Part shown: positions 8,272-16,816 of the stretch, piece after piece
Layout of the letters: the number at the start of each line of letters is the position of its first letter
Numbering within the stretch: position 1 is the stretch's first letter
DNA from: Pararhizobium sp.
Lineage (GTDB): Bacteria > Pseudomonadota > Alphaproteobacteria > Rhizobiales > Rhizobiaceae
Assembly: GCA_017794825.1 (NCBI GenBank)
Contig: CP051237.1
Location: forward strand, 5,939,342 to 6,003,341
Length of the DNA stretch: 64,000 bases
Reading direction: 5' to 3'
The notes under the pieces: model-generated
Database searches by the model: none
What the model was told of the DNA's origin: nothing
What the model saw: only the letters and a program-made list of their open reading frames with translations
Made by a program: the position numbers and the translations under genes

Positions 8272-8934
8272 TCATTTGGGTTGTGCGACTACCCTCAAGT
8301 AAGGCTTCAGTGTCTTCCAGCCATCAGGGTATTTGGCTTTCGCTTCCTCGTCGGAAACGGCCGGCACGATGATGACATCCTGGCCGTGTTCCCAGTTGGC
8401 GGGCGTGGCGACCTTGTGCGCCGCCGTCAGCTGCATGGAATCGATGACACGCAGAATCTCGTTGAAATTCCGGCCGGTTGTCATCGGGTAGATCAGCATC
8501 AGCTTGATCTTCTTGTCGGGTCCGATGATGAACACGGTGCGGACCGTCTGGTTGTCGGCCGCCGTCCTGCCTTCCGACGTGGAGCCTTCTTCAGCCGGCA
8601 GCATGCCATAAAGCTTGGCGACCTTGAGTTCGGGATCGCCGATCATCGGAAACTCCGGCAGGAAGCCCTGCGTTTCCTCGATGTCCGCCACCCATTTGGA
8701 ATGGCTGTCGACAGGATCAACGCTCAGTCCGATCACCTTGACGTTGCGCTTCTCGAATTCCGGAGCAATACGGGCCATCTGGCCGAGCTCGGTCGTGCAG
8801 ACAGGCGTAAAATCCTTCGGGTGCGAAAACAGCACGCCCCAGGAATCGCCGAGCCATTCGTGAAACCGGATCGCGCCTTGTGTCGTCTGGGCCTCGAAAT
8901 CGGGGGCTTCTTCGCCAATTTTCAAATTCGTCAT
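8272..8934 (-). CDS. 1-Cys peroxiredoxin (Prx6 type)
   Basis: Cytoplasmic thiol peroxidase of 220 residues reducing hydrogen peroxide and alkyl hydroperoxides. The peroxidatic motif is DFTPVCTTEL with Cys46, and it is the only Cys in the protein, which defines the 1-Cys class. Length and the C-terminal extension (WKTLKPYLRVV) match Prx6-like proteins. ATG 8934 follows GAGGAG at good spacing, so the longer upstream frame is rejected. Single-gene unit with its own upstream region. Confidence 0.93.
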   Translation of the reverse strand: MTNLKIGEEAPDFEAQTTQGAIRFHEWLGDSWGVLFSHPKDFTPVCTTELGQMARIAPEFEKRNVKVIGLSVDPVDSHSKWVADIEETQGFLPEFPMIGDPELKVAKLYGMLPAEEGSTSEGRTAADNQTVRTVFIIGPDKKIKLMLIYPMTTGRNFNEILRVIDSMQLTAAHKVATPANWEHGQDVIIVPAVSDEEAKAKYPDGWKTLKPYLRVVAQPK

Positions 8935-9240
8935 GCCCGTTACTCCTCTATCAGGTTGCAAGACCCTGCGCACAGGCCGACGCTGCGACCGCCCGGGTCC
9001 GGGTGGAGATATAGTCGCACACTCATGTGAATGCGAGTAGGAAAGCGCTGCCTCTTGCGACCCTGATTGCGGAATTCTTTTTCTGTCACCGTTGTCCAGG
9101 CGCTTCTTGCGGCTATTTCCCGTAACGGCGCAGGCGCACCGATTTCGATGAGATTTCTTTCCTCTGCACAATATTTAGCCAGCGACAGCGGCGGCAGCAC
9201 TATTTAGGCACTTGACACGTCAATCTGAAAAATGACACCG
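8935..9240. other. Gene-free stretch upstream of the peroxiredoxin and the VOC gene
   Basis: About 300 bases between divergent genes with no supportable ORF. It should hold the peroxiredoxin promoter. TTGACA at 9212-9217 is a possible -35 for the rightward cluster; with a 17-base spacer its -10 would be poor, so activation or another start is possible. Nothing else recognised. Confidence 0.4.
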
Positions 9241-9256
9241 TACTGAACGTTCAGTA
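9241..9256. promoter_or_regulatory. 16-bp perfect palindrome, TetR-type operator candidate
   Basis: TACTGAACGTTCAGTA is a perfect palindrome ending 11 bases before the ATG at 9268 and lying where transcription initiating from TTGACA (9212) would start. Its form (TGAACGTTCA core) is what TetR-family dimers bind. The cluster it heads contains a TetR-type regulator at 16817, the natural candidate to bind it; that pairing is inference. Confidence 0.65.
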
Positions 9257-9267
9257 ATACGTCGTTT

Positions 9268-9909
9268 ATGGAGAGCGCGTCCTTGCTCCAGCACCCTCTT
9301 GACCATATCCTCTGGGCTTGCGCCGATCTCGACAAGGGCAATACCGTTTTCGAACAGGTTACCGGCGTCAAACCAGGCAATGGCGGAAGCCATGATGGAA
9401 ACGGCACCCGCAATTCGTTGGTCTCGCTAGGCGAGAATTGCTATTTCGAAGTGATCTCGATTGATCCGGCGCAGGACACGCTCGGCACGCGGGCGAAACA
9501 TATCTCTGCGATCAAGACGCCCGCCCTGCATGCATTCGGCGTGTCAGGAAGCGATCTCGAGGCCTATTATCACACCGCGCGCGAATTCGGGCTCTCGGTG
9601 TCCAGGCCGATATCGATGCAACGCGTCAGAAAAGACGGCGTGCTTGTGCGCTGGCGCGCGATCTATATCGAAGATCCGGTCTGGGGATACATGATCCCGT
9701 TTCTCATTGACTGGATGGACAGCGAACACCCCTGGAAAACCACTCCGACCGGATGTTCACTGGTCGAATTTCACGCGCTTCACCCGGAGGCGGAGCGGCT
9801 TCAGCACATTTATGAAGCCCTCGGCGTGGACGTTCCCGTCATCCGTTCGAACAGCGCCGGATTTCTGTGCAGGCTGAATACGCCCAAAGGCGAGGTCCTG
9901 CTCACATGA
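9268..9909 (+). CDS. VOC/glyoxalase-like domain protein
   Basis: 213 residues resembling glyoxalase-like-domain proteins of the vicinal-oxygen-chelate fold: PLDHILWACADLDKGNTVFEQVTGVKP at the N-terminus is a typical first beta-alpha-beta unit with the metal-ligand His, and a second module with VEFHALHPEAERL follows. The reaction is unknown. ATG 9268 has no ribosome-binding site, whereas TTG 9283 is preceded by GGAGAG with 7-base spacing and would give a protein starting at LLQHPLDH; the latter may be the true start. It is the first gene of the 9-17 kb catabolic cluster, directly behind the palindromic operator. Confidence 0.72.
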   Translation: MESASLLQHPLDHILWACADLDKGNTVFEQVTGVKPGNGGSHDGNGTRNSLVSLGENCYFEVISIDPAQDTLGTRAKHISAIKTPALHAFGVSGSDLEAYYHTAREFGLSVSRPISMQRVRKDGVLVRWRAIYIEDPVWGYMIPFLIDWMDSEHPWKTTPTGCSLVEFHALHPEAERLQHIYEALGVDVPVIRSNSAGFLCRLNTPKGEVLLT

Positions 9910-9967
9910 AGGTTTCCCGCAAATATACCGATCGAAATTCCAGTAACGACATACAGGAGAAAGTGCG

Positions 9968-11317
9968 ATGACCAAGAAGACAGAATTACCGGGCGTATTC
10001 CGCCAGTTGAAGACATCGCGTCGCAGCGTGTTGCGCAGCGGCGCCTATCTTGGACTGGGTCTGGCTGCGCCTTCGATCATTTCGCGGTCGGCCTGGGCGC
10101 AGGACGCGAAGAAGATCACGTTCATCAGCGAAGAATCCAACCCGAAGGCGCAGGCCGTCTACGACAAGATCAATGCGGACTTCGAAGCGGAGACCGGCAT
10201 TTCCGTCACCATGGAATATCCGGGATTTGAAAACATCGCTCAGCGCGTGGCGACGCTGATCGCCTCCGGAACGCCGGCAGAGCTCGTCTGGTACGGCGCC
10301 GGTTCGGCGATGGAAGTCGCGCTTCAGGGTCAGCTTGCGGATGTCAGCGATCTCGTCACGGATATCGGAATTCCCGACAATCTGCGTCTCGTGGTCGACG
10401 GCGCCGATCGATCCGTCGCCACCAGCCAGCAATTCGTCTACGGCTGGTATCGTTCCGATCTTTACGAGGAAGCAGGTCTGGACCCCTACTCCGACTGGGG
10501 CAGCTACCTGGCGGTCAGCGAAAAGCTGAACAATCCGCCCGCCATGTACGGCAATATAGTCCCGTCCGCCCAGAGCGGCGCGTCGCATCTGCTCATGGAA
10601 ACCATGATGCAGAAGAACGACGCTCACTGGTTCAAGATGGGCGATGACGGCGAGTATGAAGTCTACCTCGACCAGGGCGACAACTTGGGCAAGGTCGTCG
10701 AGACGCTGGAGTTCCTGAACAACGCGCACAAATTCGCGCCGGAAGGCTCGAACTACAGCTGGGGCGACCTCATGAGCCAGTATTTCACCGGACGCGTCGC
10801 CAACAGCTACTACGTCGGCGCGCGCCTGCTGGAGCAGACCATGTCGAACGCGCCTGATCTCGCGCCGCTGACGAAGCCGATTGCGCTGCCCGCGAAAGCG
10901 ACGGACAACTACTACCTGTCTGTTCAGGGTTTCCACGTCGGCAAGGGCTCGAACGAAGACGGCGCCAAGCAGTATGTGAAGTTCTTCATGAACCACCCCG
11001 CCTATATCGAGTGGCTGCACTCGGTGCCGCTGCACATCATTCCCTCCAAGCAGGAAGTGCTCAATTCGGAAGCCTACATGGACAATGACGTCATTCAGCA
11101 ACGAATGGACGTGCTCGAGTTCCTCGACAGCATCTGGGGCAAAGGCCGTGCGCCGTACTACTGGGACGGCGACAAGCTCAACAAGTATGTCGGACTGTAC
11201 CAGAACGACAGTCTGGGCGGATGGATGCTCGCGGCCATGAATATCGGCGGCAAGGACGCCGAAACCGTCGTCAAGGAAGCCGCCGACCAGATCCGCGAAA
11301 AGATGAGCGATCTCTGA
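9968..11317 (+). CDS. ABC transporter substrate-binding protein, family 1, Tat-exported
   Basis: Periplasmic solute-binding protein of 449 residues. The N-terminus carries a twin-arginine signal (SRRSVLRSG) and hydrophobic stretch ending AWAQ-DAKK, so export in folded form is expected. The body resembles family-1 extracellular solute-binding proteins that serve sugars and many other solutes (ITFISEESNPKAQAVYDKIN start). GGAG is placed well before ATG 9968. Followed by a strong hairpin and then the two permeases and ATPase, which form one importer with it. Context with an acyl-CoA ligase suggests a carboxylate or a compound yielding one rather than an ordinary sugar, but this is inference. Confidence 0.88.
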   Translation: MTKKTELPGVFRQLKTSRRSVLRSGAYLGLGLAAPSIISRSAWAQDAKKITFISEESNPKAQAVYDKINADFEAETGISVTMEYPGFENIAQRVATLIASGTPAELVWYGAGSAMEVALQGQLADVSDLVTDIGIPDNLRLVVDGADRSVATSQQFVYGWYRSDLYEEAGLDPYSDWGSYLAVSEKLNNPPAMYGNIVPSAQSGASHLLMETMMQKNDAHWFKMGDDGEYEVYLDQGDNLGKVVETLEFLNNAHKFAPEGSNYSWGDLMSQYFTGRVANSYYVGARLLEQTMSNAPDLAPLTKPIALPAKATDNYYLSVQGFHVGKGSNEDGAKQYVKFFMNHPAYIEWLHSVPLHIIPSKQEVLNSEAYMDNDVIQQRMDVLEFLDSIWGKGRAPYYWDGDKLNKYVGLYQNDSLGGWMLAAMNIGGKDAETVVKEAADQIREKMSDL

Positions 11318-11335
11318 CCGGAACGCAACGCAACG

Positions 11336-11361
11336 GGATGGCGGCTGAACAGCCGCCATCC
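11336..11361 (+). terminator. Intra-operon hairpin after the substrate-binding-protein gene
   Basis: GGATGGCGGCT-GAAC-AGCCGCCATCC is a perfect 11-bp stem with a 4-base loop followed by a pyrimidine-rich stretch rather than a pure T-run. Its place between the binding-protein gene and the first permease suggests partial termination or 3' mRNA protection that keeps the binding protein in excess. Confidence 0.65.
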
Positions 11362-11375
11362 TCCTTCTTCAGCAA

Positions 11376-12290
11376 ATGCAGGCAGCCATAATGTCGACTT
11401 CAGATAGCTCCCGCGAAGGTGGATGGGTCGCCGCCGCAATAGGGCCGGCGCTCATACTGCTTCTGCTGACGGCCTATATTCCGATCATCTACGCGCTCAC
11501 GCTCGCATTCTACAACAAGACCGCATTCAATCCCGAGATGGATTTCGTCGGCCTCAAGAATTTCTTCTGGCTGCTCAAACGCGACGATCTCTGGATGGCG
11601 CTCGGGAAATCCATCGTCTTCACGATTGGCTCGGTAGGGTTTCAGCTCGCTTTCGGCCTGTTCTTCGGACTTCTGCTCAACGAGGCGATACGCGGCCGCG
11701 CGATCATGCGCAGCCTGGTCATATTGCCCTATCTTTTACCGACCATTGTCATCGGGCTGGTTTTTCGCTGGATACTGAATCCGGAATTCGGGGTCGTGAA
11801 CCAGATCCTGCTTTTCTGGGGCGTCGTGGAGCGCCCCATCAACTTCTTCGGCGGCCTGGACGTGGCGATGTCCTCGATCATCGTCACGACCGGCTGGCAG
11901 TACGGATCCTTCGCGGTTTTGCTGATCCTCGCCAGGCTGCAGTCCATCAATCCGCGCCTATATGAAGCGGCCCGAAGCTGCGGCGCCGGAACCTGGCGCT
12001 GTTTTCTCGACGTCACCCTGCCGAATTTGCGAACCACGCTGCTGCTGATCGCATTGTTGCGGGGCATCTGGATGTTCAACAAGTTCGACCTGATCTGGAT
12101 CATAACCAAGGGCGGGCCGCTGCAGGCGACGGAAACGCTGCCGATCTACATCTACAAGATCGCGTTCCAGGATTTCAATTTCGGACGCGCGGCCGCCGGC
12201 TGCTTCGTCATGTTCGTCATTCTGCTGGTCGTATCGGTGATTTACTTCAGGTATTTCAACCCGACGAAGGAAATCGAGGTAAACCGATGA
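11376..12290 (+). CDS. ABC transporter permease (family-1 importer, first subunit)
   Basis: Inner-membrane permease of up to 304 residues with six hydrophobic segments and the ATPase-coupling EAA loop at EAARSCGAGTWRCFLDVTLP. It is the MalF/UgpA-like partner of the following permease. An in-frame ATG at 11391 (MSTSDSS) is an alternative start. Its stop overlaps the ATG of the next gene (ATGA), showing translational coupling within the importer operon. Confidence 0.88.
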   Translation: MQAAIMSTSDSSREGGWVAAAIGPALILLLLTAYIPIIYALTLAFYNKTAFNPEMDFVGLKNFFWLLKRDDLWMALGKSIVFTIGSVGFQLAFGLFFGLLLNEAIRGRAIMRSLVILPYLLPTIVIGLVFRWILNPEFGVVNQILLFWGVVERPINFFGGLDVAMSSIIVTTGWQYGSFAVLLILARLQSINPRLYEAARSCGAGTWRCFLDVTLPNLRTTLLLIALLRGIWMFNKFDLIWIITKGGPLQATETLPIYIYKIAFQDFNFGRAAAGCFVMFVILLVVSVIYFRYFNPTKEIEVNR

Positions 12291-13108
12291 CAGCGCATTT
12301 TGTCGTGCGGTGGATGCGGTTTATGTGGCTGTCCGTCGGCATGATCTTCGTGGTGTTTCCGCTGTACTGGATGGCGACGACAGCCCTGACGCCGAGAGCG
12401 GAGCTGTTCAAGCCGCCCTACCCCTTGCTGCGCACGACCTACTCGCTCGAGAACATCATCGAACTGCTTTCCGCCACGCAGTTTCTGATCTTTCTGAAGA
12501 ACAGCCTGATCGTGGCCGCTGGCGCGGTCTGCATCAATGTCGTGGCGGCGACGCTGGCGGGATATGCGCTGAGCCGCTTTGCCTTCAAAGGCAAGAATCT
12601 GTTCGCCGCGGCGACGTTGTGGACCTACATGTTCCCGCCGATTCTGCTGGCGATCCCGCTTTATCTGATGTTCTCTACACTCGGGATGAGAAACTCCTAT
12701 TCCGGGCTGATACTCGCCCATGTCTCGATCTCGCTGCCGCTCAATATCTGGATCATGTGGCAGTATTTTCAGGTGGTGCCCCGATCTCTCGAGGAAGCGG
12801 CCTGGACGGCCGGCGCCAGCAGGTTTCGGGCGCTGTGCGAAGTGCTGCTGCCGAGCGCGATGCCGGGAATAATATCGGCCGCGATCTTCGCCTTCGCGCT
12901 GTCGTGGAACGACTTCGCATTCGCATTTATCCTGCAAACCGATATCGGCATGTTCACGCTTCCGGTCGGCCTCGCAACGTTCGTCGAGCAATCGGCCATC
13001 CACTGGGGCCTGATCATGGCCTCCTCCCTGATCGTATCGCTTCCCACCTTTGCCCTGGTGTTCCTGATGCAGCGTTATCTGATGCGCGGCTTCGCAATCG
13101 GCAAATAA
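12287..13108 (+). CDS. ABC transporter permease (family-1 importer, second subunit)
   Basis: 273 residues, MalG/UgpE-like, with six hydrophobic segments, the opening WMATTALTPRAELFKPPYP and the coupling EAA motif EEAAWTAGASRFRALCEVLLP. It starts in an ATGA overlap with the preceding permease and is followed 12 bases later by the ATPase. It should form the heterodimeric membrane channel with its neighbour; substrate unknown. Confidence 0.88.
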   Translation: MTAHFVVRWMRFMWLSVGMIFVVFPLYWMATTALTPRAELFKPPYPLLRTTYSLENIIELLSATQFLIFLKNSLIVAAGAVCINVVAATLAGYALSRFAFKGKNLFAAATLWTYMFPPILLAIPLYLMFSTLGMRNSYSGLILAHVSISLPLNIWIMWQYFQVVPRSLEEAAWTAGASRFRALCEVLLPSAMPGIISAAIFAFALSWNDFAFAFILQTDIGMFTLPVGLATFVEQSAIHWGLIMASSLIVSLPTFALVFLMQRYLMRGFAIGK

Positions 13109-13120
13109 TGAAGGTTAGAA

Positions 13121-14251
13121 ATGTCTGTCGGACTTACCCTCGAAAACGTAACCAAGACCTTTTCGCAAGGCGCGAAGTCGATAAACGCCGTCGATGACCT
13201 GTCCCTGGAAATCACTCCGGGGGAGTTTTTCACTTTTGTTGGCGCGTCGGGATGCGGCAAGACAACGACGCTGCGGATGATCGCCGGCCTTGAAAGCGTC
13301 AGCAGCGGTCGGATCCTTTTCGACAAGGAGGACGTGACGCGCATTCCGACGCAGGGCCGCGATATCGGCATGGTCTTTCAGGACATCGCCCTGTTTCCGT
13401 ACATGTCGATCCGGGAGAATATCGGTTACTCGCTCAAGGTCGCGCGCGTGCCCAAGAAAGAAATCGACGACAGGGTCGAGCGCACAGCCGAACTGCTGTC
13501 GATCAGCGACAAACTGGCGATGAAGCCTGTGCAACTGTCCGGCGGACAGCAGCAACGCGTCGCCATCGGCCGCGCCATCGTCCGGGAACCGAAGGTTCTG
13601 CTACTGGACGAACCGCTGTCGGCGCTCGACGCGCGGCTTCGCACCGAGATGCGCAGCGAGATACTGCGCCTCCACCGCCGCATCAACTCGACGATCATAT
13701 ACGTGACGCACGACCAGGTCGAAGCAATGACGATGTCGTCGCGCATCGCCGTCATGGAAGGCGGCAAGGCCGTTCAGGTCGATCGCCCGAGAAGCGTGTT
13801 TCGTTATCCGGCGCGCGAAAGCGTAGCGACCTTCATCGGCACGCCCGCGATGAACGTATGGGACGCCAGCCTCGACGGAACAGGCGATGCGCCGCGCCTT
13901 ACCTGGTCGGGAATATCCGTTCCGATCTCACGGGAAGACGCACAGGCTCTGCAAGGACTGACAAAGGTAAGACTAGGCGCGCGGCCGCAGGCCTTGAAGC
14001 TCGTTCCGGCCGATGAAGCGCTGCTGGAAGCCACGCTCATCCTGAAGGAGCCGCTGGGGCTCGAGGACGAATGCCATCTGCAACTGGCGGACGGGCTGGA
14101 ACTCAGACTGGTCGGACGGGTGCCAGACAGCGTCGCCGAAGGCAGCCTCATACACGTCGACATAGACCCGTCGGATTTTTGCGTGTTCCACCCGGAAACC
14201 GGCGCGGTCTTGAGGCACGGGCTGAACGACAAGAACATCAAAGCCAGTTAG
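13121..14251 (+). CDS. ABC transporter ATPase, MalK/UgpC-like
   Basis: 376 residues with Walker A GASGCGKTTTL, Q-loop FQDIALFPYMS, signature LSGGQQQRVAIGRA, Walker B LLLDEPLSALD and switch His in YVTHDQVEA. About 130 C-terminal residues form the TOBE/regulatory domain usual in family-1 importers. It powers uptake by the two permeases before it. The next gene (dehydrogenase) begins 14 bases after its stop with a GGGAGAGG site, so transport and catabolism are probably co-transcribed. Confidence 0.92.
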   Translation: MSVGLTLENVTKTFSQGAKSINAVDDLSLEITPGEFFTFVGASGCGKTTTLRMIAGLESVSSGRILFDKEDVTRIPTQGRDIGMVFQDIALFPYMSIRENIGYSLKVARVPKKEIDDRVERTAELLSISDKLAMKPVQLSGGQQQRVAIGRAIVREPKVLLLDEPLSALDARLRTEMRSEILRLHRRINSTIIYVTHDQVEAMTMSSRIAVMEGGKAVQVDRPRSVFRYPARESVATFIGTPAMNVWDASLDGTGDAPRLTWSGISVPISREDAQALQGLTKVRLGARPQALKLVPADEALLEATLILKEPLGLEDECHLQLADGLELRLVGRVPDSVAEGSLIHVDIDPSDFCVFHPETGAVLRHGLNDKNIKAS

Positions 14252-14265
14252 GGAGAGGAAGAACC

Positions 14266-15276
14266 ATGCGCGCAATTGTCTTCAACGAACACGGACCTTT
14301 CGAGAACCTTCAGGAAGCCGACATTCCGCAGCCTGAAACCGGTCCGGGACAGTTGCTGCTTCGCGTCAAGGCGGTTTCTCTCAATGGCTTCGATCCGATG
14401 GTCATGCGGGGTATTCCGGGACTTCGCACGCCCCTTCCGATGATCCCGGGCGCAGATGTGTCCGCGGAAATCGCCGAATTCGGTCCGGATGTCGATCAGA
14501 AGAATTTCACTCTCGGTCAGCGCGTCACGATCAATCCGAGCAATGATCGCGGGATGATGGGCGAGACGCTGAGAGGCGGAATGTGCGAGTATATCGCTGT
14601 CGACCAGAGTCAGATTCTGCCGATACCCGACGGCGTCACCGACGTCCAGGCGGCCTGCCTGCCAACGGCCTATGCGACCGCCTATCGCATGCTGTTTTCA
14701 AGGGGCCGCGTCGAACGCGGAGAGAGCATACTGATACTCGGCGCAAGCGGCGGCGTCGGCACATGCTGCATCCAGTTGGCCAAGGCGGCCGGTTGCCACG
14801 TTGTCGCGGTGACGAGCAGCAAAGACAAGGCGGAAAAGCTGAAGGCTATCGGCGCAGACGACGTGGTGGACACCACCGAGACCAGCTATGTCGATTTTGT
14901 CATAGACAAGTTCGGGAAACCGCGCACCAAGGGACCGACCGGCGGCGTCGACGTATGCGTCAACTATTCCGGCGGCGACAGCTGGGCGGAGTGTTTCAGG
15001 GTCGTGCGGCGCGAAGGCCGCATTCTCACCTGCGGCGCCACCGCCGGCTATGATCCCAAAACAGATATTCGCTATATCTGGTCGTTCGAGCAAACGATCA
15101 TCGGATCAAACGGTTGGCGCCAATCCGATCATGAAAAGATGCTCGACATGATCGCCAAAGGAGAACTGGACCCGGTGATCGATCGCGTCGTTCCGATGAC
15201 CGAAGTCCAATCCGCCATGCGCGACCTTTACGATCGCAAGGTTACGGGTAAGGTCGTTCTCACGATACCACAGTAA
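14266..15276 (+). CDS. Medium-chain (zinc-less) dehydrogenase / quinone oxidoreductase-like
   Basis: 336 residues of the medium-chain dehydrogenase superfamily. The GroES-like N-terminal domain (MRAIVFNEHGPFENLQ) is followed by the NAD(P)H Rossmann motif LILGASGGVGTCCIQLAKAAG around residues 154-174 and a closing VTGKVVLTI. I see no canonical catalytic-zinc Cys/His set, which points to the quinone-oxidoreductase/enoyl reductase branch. ATG 14266 is chosen for its GGGAGAGG site; a longer frame runs back into the ATPase gene. Likely oxidises or reduces an intermediate of the imported compound. Confidence 0.82.
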   Translation: MRAIVFNEHGPFENLQEADIPQPETGPGQLLLRVKAVSLNGFDPMVMRGIPGLRTPLPMIPGADVSAEIAEFGPDVDQKNFTLGQRVTINPSNDRGMMGETLRGGMCEYIAVDQSQILPIPDGVTDVQAACLPTAYATAYRMLFSRGRVERGESILILGASGGVGTCCIQLAKAAGCHVVAVTSSKDKAEKLKAIGADDVVDTTETSYVDFVIDKFGKPRTKGPTGGVDVCVNYSGGDSWAECFRVVRREGRILTCGATAGYDPKTDIRYIWSFEQTIIGSNGWRQSDHEKMLDMIAKGELDPVIDRVVPMTEVQSAMRDLYDRKVTGKVVLTIPQ

Positions 15277-15294
15277 GCAGAAAGGCTTTCAGCT

Positions 15295-16785
15295 ATGTCG
15301 TCCGGGAATCTTGGGAAATGCTTTGAGGCTGGCGCGCATGGCGAGAAGATTGCCCTGATCGAGCCTGCGAAACCGGCCGCGCAACGCGAAACAAGCTACA
15401 TCGAGCTCGATCGCGAAGCCGACGCTGTGGCGCGGGGCCTGATAAAGAGTGGTCTGATCGCCGGAGACAGCATCGGTCTTATCGGCCAGAACAGCAGGGA
15501 ATTCCTGAGCGCGTATTTCGGCGTCATGCGCGCCGGAATGATCGCTGTTCCGATGTCGTTCAAGCTGCCTCAAAGAGTCATCGACCACATTTTCCAGGAT
15601 TCCGAGATAAAGGCGGCCTTCGTCCAGGATGATTTCGCGGGGATGGTTCCGGACGGCGTCCAGACATTCAGCCTGCACCGGGAAAATGGCTTCGAGACGC
15701 TGCTCGACCATGGGCCGTTCGAAACGTTCGAACCCCAGGGGCGGGAATTGGCGATGATCCTGTACACGTCGGGCTCCACCGGATTGCCCAAGGGCGTGAT
15801 GCTGTCGCACGCATCCCAAAAGTGGTCGATCGACCACGTCGCCAAGGCCGGCGATGACAAACGGCGCCACCGCTACATCGTGGCAGCGCCGATGTTTCAC
15901 ATGAACGCCACCATAAGCGCCAAGTCTGCTCTGGCGGTGGGCGCCAGCATCGTCCTTCTGCCGACATTCGACGCTCTCGAATACGCACAGGCGATCGGCG
16001 ACCATCGCGTGACCTGGCTGACGTCGGTTCCGACCATGCTGGCGATGGTGGCCAAGGAATCCGAACGACTGGGCAATATCGATCTCGGCAGCGTTACGAA
16101 TGTGACGATGGGATCCGCCCCGCTGACGCAGGCGCTGATCGACAAAGTGCAGGCAATGTTTCCGGCTGCCGTGATCAACAACAGCTATGGCACAACCGAA
16201 GGCGGCCCTTCCCCATTCGGCCCGCATCCCGACGGCGTCCCGCGCCCGGCGCTTTCGCTTGGATACCCCTTGAGCGGCGTGGAAGCGAAACTCCTCGAAA
16301 GCGACACTCCCAACCAGGGCGTGTTTTACGTCAGGAGCCCGATGGTTATGGAGGGGTATCGCAATCTTCCCGAAAAAACAGAAGAGGTGCTGCAGGACGG
16401 CTGGTACAGAAGCGGCGATCTGATGCTCCGGGACGAGGACGGCTTCTACTATTTTCTCGGTCGCGCGGACGACATGTTCAATGTTGGCGGCGAGAATGTC
16501 TGGCCGGGGGAAGTGGAGAAACTGATAGAAATGATGGAAGGCGTCCATCAGGCGAGCGTGGTGCCGGCTCCGCACGAAATGAAAGGCCAGGCGCCGTTCG
16601 CTTTTGTCGTCTTGCGGGAAGGAGCAAACCTCACCGAGGAGGACATAAAGGCCTTCACGATCGCCAATGGACCGGCTTTCTCGCATCCGCGCAATGTGCG
16701 GATTGTTGACACGATACCTCTTGCCGGAACAAACAAGCCGGACAGGAAACTGCTTATCGAAAGGGCGGCGCGCGAATTGAGTTGA
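15295..16785 (+). CDS. AMP-dependent acyl-CoA synthetase/ligase
   Basis: ANL-superfamily enzyme of 496 residues that adenylates a carboxylic acid and transfers it to CoA. Visible motifs are the ATP loop MILYTSGSTGLPKGVMLSH near residue 155, YGTTEGG (A5), YRSGDL (A7 Asp), GGENVWPGEVE (A8) and the catalytic Lys in TNKPDRK (A10). Acid specificity cannot be read. It follows the dehydrogenase by 18 bases and precedes the hotdog-TetR regulator by 31, placing an acyl-CoA product and a putative acyl-CoA-sensing regulator side by side. Confidence 0.9.
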   Translation: MSSGNLGKCFEAGAHGEKIALIEPAKPAAQRETSYIELDREADAVARGLIKSGLIAGDSIGLIGQNSREFLSAYFGVMRAGMIAVPMSFKLPQRVIDHIFQDSEIKAAFVQDDFAGMVPDGVQTFSLHRENGFETLLDHGPFETFEPQGRELAMILYTSGSTGLPKGVMLSHASQKWSIDHVAKAGDDKRRHRYIVAAPMFHMNATISAKSALAVGASIVLLPTFDALEYAQAIGDHRVTWLTSVPTMLAMVAKESERLGNIDLGSVTNVTMGSAPLTQALIDKVQAMFPAAVINNSYGTTEGGPSPFGPHPDGVPRPALSLGYPLSGVEAKLLESDTPNQGVFYVRSPMVMEGYRNLPEKTEEVLQDGWYRSGDLMLRDEDGFYYFLGRADDMFNVGGENVWPGEVEKLIEMMEGVHQASVVPAPHEMKGQAPFAFVVLREGANLTEEDIKAFTIANGPAFSHPRNVRIVDTIPLAGTNKPDRKLLIERAARELS

Positions 16786-16816
16786 GCGATATGTTCGCCG
16801 TTGCGGAGACAAAGAC

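Noticed and set aside
8935..9200. Upstream extension of the peroxiredoxin frame to position 9171
   Set aside because: The added 79 residues are not part of the family, and ATG 8934 has a GAGGAG site.
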